Source: Arcticibacter pallidicorallinus
GTDB lineage: Bacteria > Bacteroidota > Bacteroidia > Sphingobacteriales > Sphingobacteriaceae
Direction of reading: 5' to 3'
Assembly: GCF_003002875.1 (NCBI RefSeq)
Contig: NZ_PVTH01000004.1
Span: 62,001-126,000 of the forward strand
Length of the DNA stretch: 64,000 bases
Shown piece by piece: positions 25,888-35,828 of this stretch. The stretch's first letter is position 1; every line of letters starts with the position of its first letter. The notes beneath the pieces were generated by a model. That model was given only the letters and a program-made list of their open reading frames with translations. It ran no database searches and was not told the origin of the DNA. The position numbers and the translations under genes are program-made.

Positions 25888-27687
25888 CTAGATATCCTTT
25901 TGTTCGTTCTTGTACACACTGGAACCTTCCGGCGGATACACGATCTTATTTTGCAAGTCTTTGATATATTCAGGATCAAAGGCCGGGATTTGCAGGTCTC
26001 CATCTTCGACCCACTTCCTGACCTTTTCGTGTGCTTCTGCGGCCTTCTCCTCAGACGGCTGTTTTTCCTTTGCCAGATAAACAGTCTGGGACGATAATGC
26101 AAAGCCCGTACCGCTGGATGCTACAACATCCATCATCCGGAGATAGATATCCTCTTGGATTTCAAGAAAACGATCAAAGTCAGCTGCCAGTATGTATGAA
26201 AATACTTCCAGTTTAAAGGCATCGGTACCTATCTCAATAAAACGAACTCGGGCTGAGGATGGATCGACCTTCGGATGTGCATAAAGTATGGCACGCAACT
26301 CGACCAGAAGGTAGCGAATCTGATCGGGTGTAGCGTCGAAACGTATCCTGAATACCGGATGGAACCAAAAGCGATCACGATGAAAGAAGTTCTCAATCTT
26401 TAAAGAAGAAAATTCGCCGTTGGGAATGGTAACGACAGTCCGGTCGTTCGTCCGGATCTGTGTAGAGCGCATTCCGATCTGCTCCACCGTGCCCACCACA
26501 TCTCCAACCTTACAAAAGTCGCCGACCCTAACCGGTTGATCAGCAATCAGCGTAACACTGCCTACAAAGTTTTCTACTGTCTTCTGTGCACCGAGAGCCA
26601 ACGCGATACCACCAATACCCAACGCAGCAATACCCGTTGTAACATCGAAACCAAAAGTTCCCAGCACCATAATAATGCCGACAAAAACAAGCGCGATCTT
26701 TGCTGCGCGTCGTAAGAAAAGAACGGCTGAAACGGCTGCCTGGTTGCGCTTCTTCCCCATCCGTTTCTCGACATACCGGGTCGAGGTATTAAGTAACTGC
26801 CATAGAAGAAGCAACAGGGCCACTAAGCCAACCACCACCGTCAGATTGCTGAAACGCTGCCTGACGATGATGGATATGCCTGCTTCCTGACTACAAACTA
26901 CAAAAAATACGACCGTTAGATATATCTGGATAGGCAGCGAGAACGCCTTTATGATCCCCGCATGAGGATCGTTGCGAGCTCTTCTCCAGACCAGAGGAAT
27001 AAAAAACAGCACTGCTTTCGTAATTGCCCAGGCCAGCAGATAGGCAAGGAGGACTAAAAATATCAGTCCGAACCAGTGCCCTGCCGGCACTCCGCCCCAT
27101 TTGCTTGCATTCAACGCGTCCGGCATCACTCTCTCTATTAACGGCGCAATGGGTGCCGCCTCAACCTGCGTGGGTAAACGCTGTATGGTCTCTGAAGAAA
27201 ACAACCAGATGACCTCACCATTTTTGCCGTTGGTGCTTTCCAATAATATGTCAAATGGTTCATTATTGACTGTTGCTGTACCGATCCGCTCCAGGTTTGG
27301 ACCCAAGTTATCATCCGTTTTCCCTGCTGGGTCATTGCTCATCAGTGAGTACGGAAATACTGTTCCATCATTCAATAAACTTTCAAGGGCCTTGGCGAGC
27401 CTTACCTTATCACGATTTTTCTTTAGAACCTTATCGAGCCGCAAATACATGGCAGCCTTTTCATAGTTTTCGCCGGCGACCGCACTGATAAACGCCTCGA
27501 CGGTTCCTCTGGGTGTGCTTCTTCCCAGTGAATCAGGCGGCAATACCGGAACAACTGCCGTTGTTGTATCCTTACTAAAACCTAGGTCTTGTGCCTGGCC
27601 CGTATTGATACCAGAACTAAAGAAAAAGAGTGAATAGAATAAAATATATGTGTAATGTTTCTCGAGAAGACGAAAGTTGAAAATCAT
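25888..27687 (-). CDS. MscS-family mechanosensitive channel with periplasmic N-terminal domain
   Basis: 599 residues. A signal peptide ending TGQAQD is followed by a ~140-residue periplasmic domain (TVEAFISAVAGENYEKAAMYL, a DUF3828/NTF2-like helix), several membrane helices, then the conserved MscS core: ALGIGGIALALGAQKTVENFVGSV pore helix region, DQPVRVGDFCKVGDVVGTVEQIGMRSTQIRT beta domain and the C-terminal alpha/beta domain. It is longer than E. coli MscS (~286), as MscK/YnaI-type members are. It relieves turgor on osmotic downshock. Monocistronic. Confidence 0.9.
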   Translation of the reverse strand: MIFNFRLLEKHYTYILFYSLFFFSSGINTGQAQDLGFSKDTTTAVVPVLPPDSLGRSTPRGTVEAFISAVAGENYEKAAMYLRLDKVLKKNRDKVRLAKALESLLNDGTVFPYSLMSNDPAGKTDDNLGPNLERIGTATVNNEPFDILLESTNGKNGEVIWLFSSETIQRLPTQVEAAPIAPLIERVMPDALNASKWGGVPAGHWFGLIFLVLLAYLLAWAITKAVLFFIPLVWRRARNDPHAGIIKAFSLPIQIYLTVVFFVVCSQEAGISIIVRQRFSNLTVVVGLVALLLLLWQLLNTSTRYVEKRMGKKRNQAAVSAVLFLRRAAKIALVFVGIIMVLGTFGFDVTTGIAALGIGGIALALGAQKTVENFVGSVTLIADQPVRVGDFCKVGDVVGTVEQIGMRSTQIRTNDRTVVTIPNGEFSSLKIENFFHRDRFWFHPVFRIRFDATPDQIRYLLVELRAILYAHPKVDPSSARVRFIEIGTDAFKLEVFSYILAADFDRFLEIQEDIYLRMMDVVASSGTGFALSSQTVYLAKEKQPSEEKAAEAHEKVRKWVEDGDLQIPAFDPEYIKDLQNKIVYPPEGSSVYKNEQKDI

Positions 27688-27850
27688 AAAAATCTATCGA
27701 TTTGCAAGTTATATGCGAACGGCGTCCGACTTTTCGTAAACACAGTAGAAAGTCTATTGTTTCAGTAACACCCTTCAGAAAGTGAACAGAAAGTAATAGA
27801 TACCTCAGCTTAGCGGATAATTCTCTACTTTTATCGCCAAAAGTCCGGAG

Positions 27851-28411
27851 ATGGAATTAATCAGTTACTTAAAAGAGCAAATGAAGCTTGATCCGGGTTT
27901 GGAGCGAAAACTGGAACAGGCTTTCCGCCGCGACTATTACTCCAAAGGCCATAAAATAACTGAGCCCGGCACGCTTTCAAACAAGGTGTACTTTGTCGAA
28001 AAAGGCTTGGTAAGAACCTATTACATCAAGAACGGAAAAGAGATTACCCACCATTTCTTCGCTGAGGATAAGTTCACGATGCCCATAGAAAGCATCTTCT
28101 ATAACGGCAGGTCACCTTATGGTATCGAGGTACTCGAAAGCAGTATCATCCGTTCTGTTAGATTTCCTGGCCTGGAAGAACTTATAGACGGCTCTACGGC
28201 ACTTGAAAAATTCATTCGGATGTTGCTTATAGATGTGCTCAAGACTTTTTCAGATCGCCTGTCAGCGCTGCAGTTTCAGTCGGCCCATGAACGCTATCAG
28301 ACGATGCTTGAGCAAAACCCAAACATACTGTTGCGTGCACCGCTCGGACATATCGCTTCATACCTTGGAATAACGCAACAAACTCTCAGCGTTATCCGTG
28401 CTCAAAAATAA
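27851..28411 (+). CDS. Crp/Fnr-family transcriptional regulator
   Basis: 186 residues: N-terminal cyclic-nucleotide-binding-like barrel (KGHKITEPGTLSNKVYFVEKGLVRTYY) without the Arg/Ser cAMP contacts of Crp, a dimer helix, and a short C-terminal wing helix (LGHIASYLGITQQTLSVIRAQ). No Fe-S cysteines. Typical Bacteroidota regulators of this type lie next to exporters; here the RND operon starts 102 bases downstream in the same direction, so local control of efflux is plausible. Confidence 0.85.
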   Translation: MELISYLKEQMKLDPGLERKLEQAFRRDYYSKGHKITEPGTLSNKVYFVEKGLVRTYYIKNGKEITHHFFAEDKFTMPIESIFYNGRSPYGIEVLESSIIRSVRFPGLEELIDGSTALEKFIRMLLIDVLKTFSDRLSALQFQSAHERYQTMLEQNPNILLRAPLGHIASYLGITQQTLSVIRAQK

Positions 28412-28513
28412 TCGCGCATTGATACCAGACGGTTACGGTATTCTTTTTTAAGATAGATTAAAAAGGCCTGAAGCTTATTTGATGAATTTTGTAGTCATAT
28501 CAAATAAGCGATC

Positions 28514-29551
28514 ATGAAGCCAAAACCATACATAGCTGTGCTAACGCTCAGCCTAGCATTCGCCTCCTGCCAGCCGAAGGGAAAAGAATCTTTAAGAGTT
28601 TCCGACGCACCAATACCGGTCATTGCGCATCAGGTTTCGAGCACTGAAGGCACTTCCACCCTGCCACTTAGCGGCAACGTCGAAGGATACACAACAGTCC
28701 GTCTCGGTTTTATGGTGGCCGGCAAAATCAACTTCATCTCCAATCAGGAGGGTCAAAAAGTCGAAAAGGGGCAGTTGCTTTCAAGTCTTGACCCAACAAG
28801 TTATCAAATTGCAAAGGCGCAGGCCGACATACAGGTCAACCAAATCAAGGATGAATATCAGCGGATTAAGCTCATGTTTGAGCGCAATAGCGTAAGTCAG
28901 AGCGACTTTAATAAGGTAAATTTCAACCTTCAGCAGGCTATGCAGCAACAACGGATGCAGGCGAAAAACCTGGCGGATACTCGCCTATATTCGCCCATTG
29001 CAGGTGTTTTATTAAAGAAAATGGCCGAAACAGGCGAAATCGTTGGAGTGGGAAATCCATTGTTCGTCGTATCAGATATCAGTCGCGTAAAAGTAAGTGC
29101 GTTCATCCCTGAGACGGAACTAAACAAGGTCAGGTTGGGTGAAGAGGCTAAAGTCTATATCTCATCGCTCGACAAAACCTATACAGGGAAAGTTACGGAG
29201 ATCGGTTCAGCAGCAGACGCTACCTCCCGGGCATTCACCCTGAAGGTAGACCTGGATAATCCCGGACTGCAAATAAGGCCCGGCATGATAGCTGAAGTTC
29301 TTTTCGAGAGCCGGTCAACAAATCAGATGCTGACTCTGCCCGCAGAAGCGATACTTCATGACACAGACAACCAAGCCTATGTTTTTGTCACCGACAGCGT
29401 CGGCCAAAAGGCCTACAAAAGAAACGTAACAGTCGGTCAGCTGGTCAATAATCAGGTTGAAGTGACCTCTGGAATCCAGAAAGGAGAACTGGTGGTTACC
29501 GGCGGTCAACAGAAACTATCAGAAGGCATAGCCATATCCCTGAACAAATAG
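28514..29551 (+). CDS. RND efflux periplasmic adaptor lipoprotein
   Basis: 345 residues. Lipobox FASC (Cys ~19); lipoyl-like halves LGFMVAGKINFISNQEGQKVEKGQLL and RLYSPIAGVLLKKMAETGEIVGVGN flank a short helical hairpin (QADIQVNQIKDEYQRIKLMF), followed by barrel and membrane-proximal domains. This is the membrane fusion protein linking pump and outer-membrane channel. First gene of a three-gene operon; the pump gene starts 7 bases after its stop. Confidence 0.93.
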   Translation: MKPKPYIAVLTLSLAFASCQPKGKESLRVSDAPIPVIAHQVSSTEGTSTLPLSGNVEGYTTVRLGFMVAGKINFISNQEGQKVEKGQLLSSLDPTSYQIAKAQADIQVNQIKDEYQRIKLMFERNSVSQSDFNKVNFNLQQAMQQQRMQAKNLADTRLYSPIAGVLLKKMAETGEIVGVGNPLFVVSDISRVKVSAFIPETELNKVRLGEEAKVYISSLDKTYTGKVTEIGSAADATSRAFTLKVDLDNPGLQIRPGMIAEVLFESRSTNQMLTLPAEAILHDTDNQAYVFVTDSVGQKAYKRNVTVGQLVNNQVEVTSGIQKGELVVTGGQQKLSEGIAISLNK

Positions 29552-29558
29552 AGAACTC

Positions 29559-32500
29559 ATGAACTTTATTGAAGCATCACTTAAATACAAGCAGGTAACT
29601 CTCTCTGTTCTATTGCTATTATTTGCAGTCGGCATTAATTCACTGCTTAATATGCCCCGGCGCGAAGACCCCAGGATCACTGTCAGACAGGGTCTGGTAA
29701 TTGCGTACTACCCCGGAGCTAATGCAGCGCAGGTTGAAGATCAGGTTACCAGAAAACTGGAGCAATACCTTTTCCAGTTTGAAGAGGTCCGCAAAGACAA
29801 AACCTATTCTACCACGCAGGACGGAATGGTCGTCGTAAATGTGGAACTTGGCGAGAAAGTTCGTGAGCCGGATGTATTCTGGAGCAAACTGCGCCATCAG
29901 CTCCTTCTGGCGCGGCAAATTGATTTGCCCCCCGGCGTCAAAGGTCCGATAGTAAACTCCGATTTCGGAGATACCGAAGCTCTGGTCATTGGCATTGAGA
30001 GCAATACCGCTACCTATTCGGAACTGAAAAACTATGCGGAAAAAGTGGAAGATTATATCAGGAGCGTTAAATCCGTATCCAAGATAAAACGCCTCGGCGA
30101 ACAGAAAGAACAGATTCAGGTAACCTCCGGATCTGAAAAGCTATCCCAATATGGCGTCAGTCTCCAGCAAGTTGTTAAGGTACTGCAATCTCAGAACACC
30201 ATCAGTGCGACGGGCGACATAAAAACGGAAAACAACAATACACCGCTATATACACGTGGGTATTACAATACCGAACAGGAAATACGCAATCAAATCGTGG
30301 GCACTTCCAGATCAGGAGCCGTGTTACGCCTGGGGGATCTGACCACGGTAAAGAGAGCTTACGCGGAGCCGAGCTCCAGGACCACCGTCAACGGCAACAA
30401 AGCGCTGATTCTTACCGTCCAGATGCTGGAGGGGAACAACATCGTAAAGTTTGGTGAAGCGGTGAATGCTAAACTGTCCGAAGCCTCCGCACTGCTGCCC
30501 CCCGACGTGAAGCTTACCACGATTATCAACCAACCTCAGCTGGTTAACGAGAATATATCCCACTTCATAAAGGAGTTCTTTCTTGCTATCGTAGCCGTAG
30601 TGATCGTGGTCATTCTCCTGCTCCCATTCCGCATTGCCACTGTTGCAGCCATGGCTATCCCCATGACTATCGCCATCACTTTTGCGCTGATGCACGCTTT
30701 CGGTATAGAACTCCATCAGGTTTCGCTGGCAGCACTTATTGTCGTCCTGGGGATGGTTGTTGATGATGCTATCGTAATTGCCGATAACTATGTGGAGCTG
30801 CTGGACGAGGGCGTTGACCGCTGGACTGCCGCCTGGCGTAGCGCGACTGATCTCCTGATCCCGGTGCTTGCCGCCACCGTTACCATTATCGCTGCATTCC
30901 TCCCAATGGTTCTGCTAACGGGTGCGGTCGGCGAATTTATACAGGCGCTGCCACTTACCGTTGCTATCGCCCTTGCTTCATCGTTCCTTGTTGCCATGGT
31001 GCTTACCCCACTCTTATGCTACGTTTTTATCAAAAAGGGCCTCCATGACCACTCAGAAGTGCGGGACGAGACAAAGAAAGAATCTCTTCTCGATAAGATG
31101 CAGGAAGCCTACGATGCAGCACTTGATTGGTGCGCCAGGCGCCCTAAGTTCAGCATTTGGATGAGTATGCTCACCATACCGCTGGCGGGACTGCTCTACT
31201 TCGGTGTTATAAAACAGAAGTTCTTCCCTGCCGCAGAGCGGAATCAATTCGTTGTAGAGCTCTGGATGCCTACCGGCACAAAGCTGGAGAAAACCGAACA
31301 GGCCATCATGAAAGTGCAGCGTCTCGTCGAAAAGGATGATCGGGTCACCTCTTTCGCCACCTTCAGCGGAACCAGCGCCCCTCGGTTCTATTATAATTTC
31401 TCGCCGGAAGTACCTGTGGGTAACTATGCGCAGATTTTGATCAACACGACCACAGAGGAGACAACCGAATCGCTGTCAGCGGAACTTCAGCCACTTATCG
31501 AGCGACTTATCCCCGAAGGTATGCCGCAGGTAAAGCTCATGCAACAAGGCCAGCCATTGAAAGCGCCTGTTGAAGTGCGCATTAGTGGCGATGACCTCAA
31601 TACACTCAAGAAACTGGGTAATCAAGTGCAGGACATTCTCAAAAATGCCCCCGGAAGCGCGATGGTAAGAAGCGATTTTCATGAAGACCATTATGGTATC
31701 AGCATCAAGCTTCGCAGTGAGGCCGGCCGGCTTGGCTTCACTACCGAAAGTATATCTAAAATGGTCTACACCGGCTTTTCCGGGGCCCCCGTTTCTACCA
31801 TGTACGAAGGCAGTAATCCCTTGGAGATCGTTCTACGTCTGGAAGAAGATGAGCGCAGAAACTTTACAGATCTTCAGAACATCTATCTGGAATCACCTGT
31901 AACCGGAGCACGCATCCCTTTAAGGCAAATAGCGGATATAAGTCCGGAATGGCAGACTGGTAAACTGATGAGAAGAAACGGGGTCAGAACCCTCACGGTC
32001 CAAAGTGAAACACAACACGATGTACTTCCCTCAGAACTACTGAACAGCGTAAAGACAGAGATCAACAACCTACAGCTTCCCGTTGGATATCAAATTGATT
32101 ATGGTGGCGAGTTTGCTAATAAGCAGGAGACTTTCAGTCAGATGATTATTGTGCTGCTGGTCAGTCTTGTTCTGATCTTCTTTATTCTGCTTATACAGTT
32201 CAGAAACCTCAAAGAAGCAGGTATCATTATGTTAACCATACCTATGAGCTTGTTTGGAGCATTATTCGGTTTGTTTATTACAGGCAACACTTTTGGATTT
32301 ACCGCTTTTGTGGGGCTCATCAGTTTATCAGGGATAGTAGTGCGCAACGCCATTATACTCATCGATCACACCAACGATCTTTTGCATAGCGGCCTGGACA
32401 TTCGCAATGCTGCCCTGTTGTCAGGAAAGCGCCGCCTTCGTCCGATATTCCTTACAGCCATGGCCGCAGCAATCGGAGTTCTGCCGATGATTATATCCGG

Positions 32501-32663
32501 CTCGCCTATGTGGAGCCCCCTGGCCAGCGTTATTTCTGTTGGGGTGATCTGGAGCATGGTCATGGCGCTCCTTACTGTTCCGGTGATGTATATCAGCTGG
32601 ATTAAACCTGAAGACAAGTTCGACGCAATCAGTCTGAAAAAGGAAGAACAACATGAAAAGTAA
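29559..32663 (+). CDS. RND efflux inner-membrane pump
   Basis: 1034 residues, full AcrB/CzcA-superfamily length. First helix QVTLSVLLLLFAVGINSLLNM, PRREDPRITVRQGLV, two large periplasmic loops, and helix 4 with GMVVDDAIVIADNYVELLDEG carrying the proton-relay aspartates, mirrored in the second half by SGIVVRNAIILIDH. Hydrophobe/multidrug (HAE-3-like) class is more likely than metal class, as no metal-binding methionine cluster is evident. Substrate unknown. The end overlaps the TolC gene by 11 bases. Confidence 0.94.
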   Translation: MNFIEASLKYKQVTLSVLLLLFAVGINSLLNMPRREDPRITVRQGLVIAYYPGANAAQVEDQVTRKLEQYLFQFEEVRKDKTYSTTQDGMVVVNVELGEKVREPDVFWSKLRHQLLLARQIDLPPGVKGPIVNSDFGDTEALVIGIESNTATYSELKNYAEKVEDYIRSVKSVSKIKRLGEQKEQIQVTSGSEKLSQYGVSLQQVVKVLQSQNTISATGDIKTENNNTPLYTRGYYNTEQEIRNQIVGTSRSGAVLRLGDLTTVKRAYAEPSSRTTVNGNKALILTVQMLEGNNIVKFGEAVNAKLSEASALLPPDVKLTTIINQPQLVNENISHFIKEFFLAIVAVVIVVILLLPFRIATVAAMAIPMTIAITFALMHAFGIELHQVSLAALIVVLGMVVDDAIVIADNYVELLDEGVDRWTAAWRSATDLLIPVLAATVTIIAAFLPMVLLTGAVGEFIQALPLTVAIALASSFLVAMVLTPLLCYVFIKKGLHDHSEVRDETKKESLLDKMQEAYDAALDWCARRPKFSIWMSMLTIPLAGLLYFGVIKQKFFPAAERNQFVVELWMPTGTKLEKTEQAIMKVQRLVEKDDRVTSFATFSGTSAPRFYYNFSPEVPVGNYAQILINTTTEETTESLSAELQPLIERLIPEGMPQVKLMQQGQPLKAPVEVRISGDDLNTLKKLGNQVQDILKNAPGSAMVRSDFHEDHYGISIKLRSEAGRLGFTTESISKMVYTGFSGAPVSTMYEGSNPLEIVLRLEEDERRNFTDLQNIYLESPVTGARIPLRQIADISPEWQTGKLMRRNGVRTLTVQSETQHDVLPSELLNSVKTEINNLQLPVGYQIDYGGEFANKQETFSQMIIVLLVSLVLIFFILLIQFRNLKEAGIIMLTIPMSLFGALFGLFITGNTFGFTAFVGLISLSGIVVRNAIILIDHTNDLLHSGLDIRNAALLSGKRRLRPIFLTAMAAAIGVLPMIISGSPMWSPLASVISVGVIWSMVMALLTVPVMYISWIKPEDKFDAISLKKEEQHEK

Positions 32664-34011
32664 GCACATCATACATTGCATCGCGGCACTATTGCTGGTT
32701 ACGCTTTCAGAAAGACCGGCCCTGGCCCAGCAGCAGACATTGACACTTCAGCAAGCGGTTGACGCTGCGCTGGCGAATAATCATCTGCTCAAAGCCAAAT
32801 CACTACAGATTGAAGAGAAGAAAGCAAAGGTCAAAGAAGATGCAATCAAAAAATATCCGGCCGTTACCCTGAACTCTACATGGCAGTATAACGCCAACAT
32901 TGGTGAGCTGGTCATTCCCCGGGGCTCCTTTGCCGCACTGCCTCTTAATGCCAGCACGGTTATACAACTTCCCGACGCGGACAGGTCTTTCGAGCTTGGT
33001 AGACATCAAAACTTTAATGCCGGGGCTACGATTTATCAGCCGCTCACCCATCAGCCAAAGATCCAAACCGGCCTGGAAGTTGGCAAAACAGATATTCTGA
33101 TTGCAGCCCAGGAAAAAAGGAAAGCTGCACTGCAAATTGAGCAGGCTGTAGAAAAGCTTTACTTTGGAATACTGATAAACAGCAGGAAAGAAGATGAACT
33201 TAAAGCGAAACTTGAGCTGTCAAAGTTGCGACTGTATGATGTAGAAAGTGCTCTATTATCAGGAAAAGCCATCCATCTCAGCAAAGAAGGACTGCAGGCA
33301 AGCCGGGCAGATGAGGAGCAGGAATTACTGAAGCTGATCATCCAGCGCGAAGACTATGCTGCAGACCTAAGGCGTCTTACGGGGATCGATGTATTGAAGT
33401 TTAACCTGAATCCGATTGATATCAACCCGAGCCAGCCTGAGGAAATGCCCGACTACCAGTCCTCAGCACTTTCAGCAAATGCCGACCTTAGTATAGCAGA
33501 ACTCACAGTAAACAAAACGAGACTTGCCTTAAAAGCCGCCAGGCAGAATTATCTGCCCGAGGTAGGAATAATCGCAGGCTATACTTATCAGCAAGGAAAT
33601 ATCCTATACCCTACCAATAATCCTTTTGCAGGACTCAACTTTAAATGGAACATTCAGGATCTCTTTGCTAATAAACAGGTGCTCAACCAGCGCTCACTAC
33701 AACTGCAGCAGGCAAAAGAAAACGAAGCAAATGCGCTCGAGCAACTACAGGCTGATGTGGAGAAAGCGGTAAGAAAAATCAGCCAGGCCGAGGCGCTGGT
33801 TAACGCCGCACAAAAAGTATTGAATTTCAGAAGGCAAGAGCTGAAAGTCCAGCTCGATAAACAAGCTGCCGGCTTAAACGTTCTTGCTGACGTATTGAGT
33901 ACCCGCTCTACCGTGGCTAAGGCCGAAGCTGATCTTTACGGGGCACTGCTAAACTACAGGCTTGCTCAGTCGGAACTTAATACGTTAACCAAAGGAGAGA
34001 CTCTGCGGTAA
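32653..34011 (+). CDS. TolC-family outer-membrane efflux channel
   Basis: 452 residues: signal peptide ending ALAQQ, two tandem outer-membrane-factor repeats of long helices (LTLQQAVDAALANNHLLKAKSLQ; LSIAELTVNKTRLALKAARQNYLPEVGIIAGYTYQ). It completes the tripartite pump; start overlaps the pump gene end (11 bases), showing translational coupling. It is convergent with the FAD oxidoreductase gene, only 5 bases apart and with no terminator seen between them. Confidence 0.93.
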   Translation: MKSKHIIHCIAALLLVTLSERPALAQQQTLTLQQAVDAALANNHLLKAKSLQIEEKKAKVKEDAIKKYPAVTLNSTWQYNANIGELVIPRGSFAALPLNASTVIQLPDADRSFELGRHQNFNAGATIYQPLTHQPKIQTGLEVGKTDILIAAQEKRKAALQIEQAVEKLYFGILINSRKEDELKAKLELSKLRLYDVESALLSGKAIHLSKEGLQASRADEEQELLKLIIQREDYAADLRRLTGIDVLKFNLNPIDINPSQPEEMPDYQSSALSANADLSIAELTVNKTRLALKAARQNYLPEVGIIAGYTYQQGNILYPTNNPFAGLNFKWNIQDLFANKQVLNQRSLQLQQAKENEANALEQLQADVEKAVRKISQAEALVNAAQKVLNFRRQELKVQLDKQAAGLNVLADVLSTRSTVAKAEADLYGALLNYRLAQSELNTLTKGETLR

Positions 34012-34016
34012 AGTAA

Positions 34017-35144
34017 TCAGAACGGCCTGCCATGTGTCCTGGACATTAAGGCTGGAATCGCTGAGGGAACGCCAGCCATGGCGCCCAGCACGAGCTCAGA
34101 GAGCAGAGGTCTTCCAAACAAACGCTGAATACCTCTGCCCACTTTCAAACGAAAAGCGAATTCCTGGCGCCAGCTATCCATGTACTCGTGCTCGAGCTGC
34201 ACCCGGATCTTCTCGTTTATTCCATCCTTACACAGGCGTATAATATGACCCGACAAAATCTTTGCCGAATGAAAGGCTATGGCCATACCGTTGCCGCAAA
34301 GCGGAGCAATCATCCCAGCCGTATCACCACACATCAGGATATGTCTGTCTACGAGTGTCTTCCGTTCAAAGGCAATTTCGTTAATACTCTCCGGCCTGTC
34401 CCAAACAAACTCTGCGCGTTCAAAAATCCTCTTCAGAACAGGATTCTTCATCAAGACCTCCTGCTCCATCGCCGGAATGGAACCATAGGTTCGAAGATGT
34501 CTGTTCTCGGTTAGATAACAGAGGCAAAAAAGATCTTCCTCGATCTTGTTGAAGCCACAGTACCCGCCGTCGAAATTGTCCAGATGAATGGTATCGTGTG
34601 AAAAGTCACCCCTCACGAAATATTTTACAGCCATATAAGGGCTACGCCTATAAAAAAACGGGCGCATCAACTTCTGGTCGAGGTTCGAACGCTTACCAAA
34701 GGAGCCGATCACGAGATCTGCCTCAAGCTCGCCTGCGGCGATCGTGATCTTAATCTTCCCCCCACTATAGAGCACATCATTAACTTTCTCACCTTCAACA
34801 ATATGAACACCATCAATTAAAGCCATCTTGTATAAAGTATGATCCAGTCGAAATCTACTCAGTCCGAATCCGCCCAGATCAAGCGCAGCACTTAGTGTCC
34901 TTCCACTCGGCGAACTCAGCGCCAGTTTACTGATACGGGAAGACCCCAGTTGTTCCGGAACAATACCCAGCGCCTTGAGAAAAGGCAGCACTTCGTTACT
35001 TACATACTCTCCACAAACCTTATGAAAGGGATAAGTTTTCCGCTCGATCAGCGTGACTGGAAAACCCGAACGAGCCAGCAGTATGGCGTTGGTCAGCCCC
35101 GCCAAACCACCTCCTATGATACAGATAGAGGGCTTTTGTTTCAT
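34017..35144 (-). CDS. FAD-dependent oxidoreductase of the type III PKS cluster
   Basis: 375 residues from ATG 35144 (MKQKPSICIIGGGLAGLTNA); this ATG overlaps the upstream TGA as ATGA. FAD motifs: GGGLAG (11-16), VTLIERKTYPFHKVCGEYVS (31-49) as in geranylgeranyl-reductase and aromatic hydroxylase relatives, and MCGDTAGMIAPLCGNGMA (271-288). In the Streptomyces srs pathway a flavoprotein (SrsC) hydroxylates methylated alkylresorcinol to a quinone; a similar step, or reduction of a prenyl chain, is inferred here. Third gene of the minus-strand operon. Confidence 0.82.
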   Translation of the reverse strand: MKQKPSICIIGGGLAGLTNAILLARSGFPVTLIERKTYPFHKVCGEYVSNEVLPFLKALGIVPEQLGSSRISKLALSSPSGRTLSAALDLGGFGLSRFRLDHTLYKMALIDGVHIVEGEKVNDVLYSGGKIKITIAAGELEADLVIGSFGKRSNLDQKLMRPFFYRRSPYMAVKYFVRGDFSHDTIHLDNFDGGYCGFNKIEEDLFCLCYLTENRHLRTYGSIPAMEQEVLMKNPVLKRIFERAEFVWDRPESINEIAFERKTLVDRHILMCGDTAGMIAPLCGNGMAIAFHSAKILSGHIIRLCKDGINEKIRVQLEHEYMDSWRQEFAFRLKVGRGIQRLFGRPLLSELVLGAMAGVPSAIPALMSRTHGRPF

Positions 35145-35797
35145 TTGTAAATGATTACCTGCCACCTGAAAGCCCACATCCATTTGATTGTAAAGAGACT
35201 GAAACCTGCGCGCCTAATCAGATTCTCCAGCTCAGCCCTTCTGAAGCTGCGCAAAACGGATATTTTGCTATCATGTTTCACCATGGGAGATTTGGAAAAC
35301 AGTCCTGTCAGCACCCCTATAGCATGATAGGCGAACCAATGCCGGTGCAGATCGTTGATGATGACGGCTTTCTTTGCAGAATGAACCATCTTCCTGATCA
35401 GAACAATCCATTGTTCATCATCGAAATGATGGGTGAACAGACTGCTGATCACGACATCAAACTCAGCATCGTCGAATTCATGTTCCAGCACATCGGCATG
35501 CCGGAATTCCATATTTTTAAATGCACTATTTCGCTTGGTGGCGAATTCCACTGCGGCGGCGGTAGCGTCTATGCCGATAAGCCGCAAGTCAAGGCTCTGG
35601 CGCCTGAAATATCCTTGTAAGACCCTCAAGCTGTCGCCTCCACCACAACCCCAGTCGCTGACCGTGTCGCCGTTCTGTAGCTTCAGCTGCCTAAAGGCGT
35701 CATAAAATACGCTGAAACCACCCAGAAGTTTATTGATTACTTCCAATTCCTTCAACACCGGGTCAAGCTCCCGATGGTCGAGGGCAAAATTATCCAT
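35141..35797 (-). CDS. SAM-dependent methyltransferase of the type III PKS cluster
   Basis: 218 residues from ATG 35797 (MDNFALDHRELDPVLKELEV). This start has a perfect AAGGAGG Shine-Dalgarno sequence 7 bases upstream, rare in this genome; an ATG at 35836 would add 13 residues and overlap the PKS gene. Class I methyltransferase motifs: VSDWGCGGGDSL (~46-57), LIGIDATAAAVEFA, ADVLEHEFDDAEFDVV; then NDLHRHWFAYHAIG. It probably methylates the polyketide product on O or C. It is unlike SrsB, which belongs to the membrane ICMT family. Confidence 0.82.
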   Translation of the reverse strand: MDNFALDHRELDPVLKELEVINKLLGGFSVFYDAFRQLKLQNGDTVSDWGCGGGDSLRVLQGYFRRQSLDLRLIGIDATAAAVEFATKRNSAFKNMEFRHADVLEHEFDDAEFDVVISSLFTHHFDDEQWIVLIRKMVHSAKKAVIINDLHRHWFAYHAIGVLTGLFSKSPMVKHDSKISVLRSFRRAELENLIRRAGFSLFTIKWMWAFRWQVIIYK

Positions 35798-35803
35798 AAT
35801 TTC

Positions 35804-35810
35804 CACCTCC
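35804..35810 (-). promoter_or_regulatory. Strong Shine-Dalgarno sequence deciding the methyltransferase start
   Basis: On the minus strand AAGGAGG is followed by TGGAAATT-type spacing and the ATG at 35797. Such perfect sites are uncommon in Bacteroidota, and it supports the shorter start. Confidence 0.6.
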
Positions 35811-35828
35811 TTGCTTCGCCGACTGAAA

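Noticed and set aside
30324-30716. 130-codon minus-strand frame inside the RND pump gene
   Set aside because: His/Gly/Asp-rich composition typical of an antisense shadow of a membrane protein gene.
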